Part shown: positions 6,210-6,596 of the stretch, one piece after another
How positions within the stretch are numbered: the stretch's first letter is position 1
How the letters are laid out: each line of letters begins with the position of its first letter
From: Bacteroidota bacterium
GTDB taxonomy: Bacteria > Bacteroidota > Bacteroidia > Chitinophagales > LD1
DNA: 6,596 nucleotides
Direction: 5' to 3'
Assembly (NCBI GenBank): GCA_003165135.1
Contig: PLSN01000194.1
Span: 1 to 6,596, forward strand
Translations under genes and position numbers: made by a program
The notes under the pieces: generated by a model
Databases searched by the model: none
Seen by the model: the letters and a program-made list of their open reading frames with translations, nothing else
Told to the model about the DNA's origin: nothing

Positions 6210-6596
6210 ATGGGCATCATAGCAATACTCGGATATTTAGGGGCGGTACTCACGGGCTTAGTGCTTGGGCTACTGGGCGGCGGCGGCGCAGCGCTATCTA
6301 TACCTATACTCAAATACGCTTTTGATGTTTCTCCTGAGGTAGCTACAGGATATTCACTGCTGATAGTTGGTTCCACAGCCCTGCTTGGTACTTTGCAGAA
6401 TCTTCGTTTGGGTTTTGTGAAATATAAAGCACTGCTATACTGCGGACTGCCTGCGGTCATATCTATGTTTGTCATGAGAAGGTATCTTATTCACTCTATC
6501 CCCGACGTTTTCTTTACTATAGGTAGTCATCAACTCACTAAAGATACATCCATTTTATTGTTGCTCGCATTCTTTATGGCCATGGTCGCCCGCAAT
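6210..6596 (+). CDS. TauE/SafE-family (TSUP) permease, N-terminal part
   Basis: The first 129 codons of a membrane protein remain open to the right edge of the window. The N-terminus shows the pattern typical of TauE/SafE (TSUP) permeases: a glycine-rich first helix, G-A-V-L-T-G-L-V-L-G-L-L-G-G-G-G at 11-26, then S30-I-P-I-L, and V-A-T-G-Y-S-L-L at 44-51 leading into a second helix with V-G-S-T-A-L-L-G at 53-60. More hydrophobic segments lie at about 72-89 and 114-127, and the second half of the family's duplicated fold would lie beyond the window. Members move small anions such as sulfite, sulfoacetate or other organosulfur compounds across the inner membrane; the substrate here cannot be told. 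I chose ATG 6210 because it places the Gly-rich helix at the very N-terminus, as is normal. It is divergent from plsB-gpsA, with no evident functional link. Confidence 0.82.
   Translation, partial: MGIIAILGYLGAVLTGLVLGLLGGGGAALSIPILKYAFDVSPEVATGYSLLIVGSTALLGTLQNLRLGFVKYKALLYCGLPAVISMFVMRRYLIHSIPDVFFTIGSHQLTKDTSILLLLAFFMAMVARN

Noticed and set aside
1..6596. Defence, mobile or CRISPR system
   Set aside because: No spacer-repeat array, transposase, integrase, toxin-antitoxin pair or nuclease motif is visible; genes are housekeeping or envelope types.

Overview
The window looks like ordinary chromosome from a member of the Bacteroidota. Three signs point there: TAnnTTTG-type -7 promoter boxes, AT-rich starts without convincing Shine-Dalgarno sequences, and a secreted repeat protein whose predicted signal peptide ends in A|Q. 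Chitinophagales or a related order is a guess I cannot test here. All seven genes are open reading frames without internal breaks. I see no tRNA, rRNA, transposase, CRISPR array or phage gene, and no gene-free stretch over about 205 bases.

Layout. Bases 1-843 (minus strand) hold the first 281 codons of a secreted protein made of about 49-residue Trp-anchored repeats; it runs off the left edge. A 205-base divergent spacer carries its promoter and that of pyrR. Next come pyrR (1049-1588) and pyrB (1676-2599) on the plus strand, separated by an 87-base spacer with a 7-base tandem repeat. A 176-base repeat-rich spacer leads to a small multi-pass membrane protein of unknown function (2776-3324). 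This gene converges, 12 bases apart, on a minus-strand pair: an upstream PlsB-like acyltransferase (4373-6070) and gpsA (3337-4380), overlapping by 8 bases. A 139-base divergent spacer with a direct repeat and a small palindrome separates that pair from the start of a TauE/SafE-family (TSUP) permease (6210-6596), which runs off the right edge.

Function. pyrR and pyrB belong to pyrimidine metabolism: PyrB commits aspartate to de novo UMP synthesis, and PyrR is a PRPP-binding uracil phosphoribosyltransferase or regulator. The gpsA/plsB pair forms a short phospholipid-precursor module: GpsA makes sn-glycerol 3-phosphate and the acyltransferase would add the first acyl chain. The remaining three products are envelope or exported proteins with no clear link to these pathways. 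I found no new multi-gene system. The points most worth a second look are PyrR without a visible RNA attenuator, the altered motif III of the acyltransferase, the regular repeat protein at the left edge, and a near-perfect 12-base direct repeat upstream of the lipid pair.
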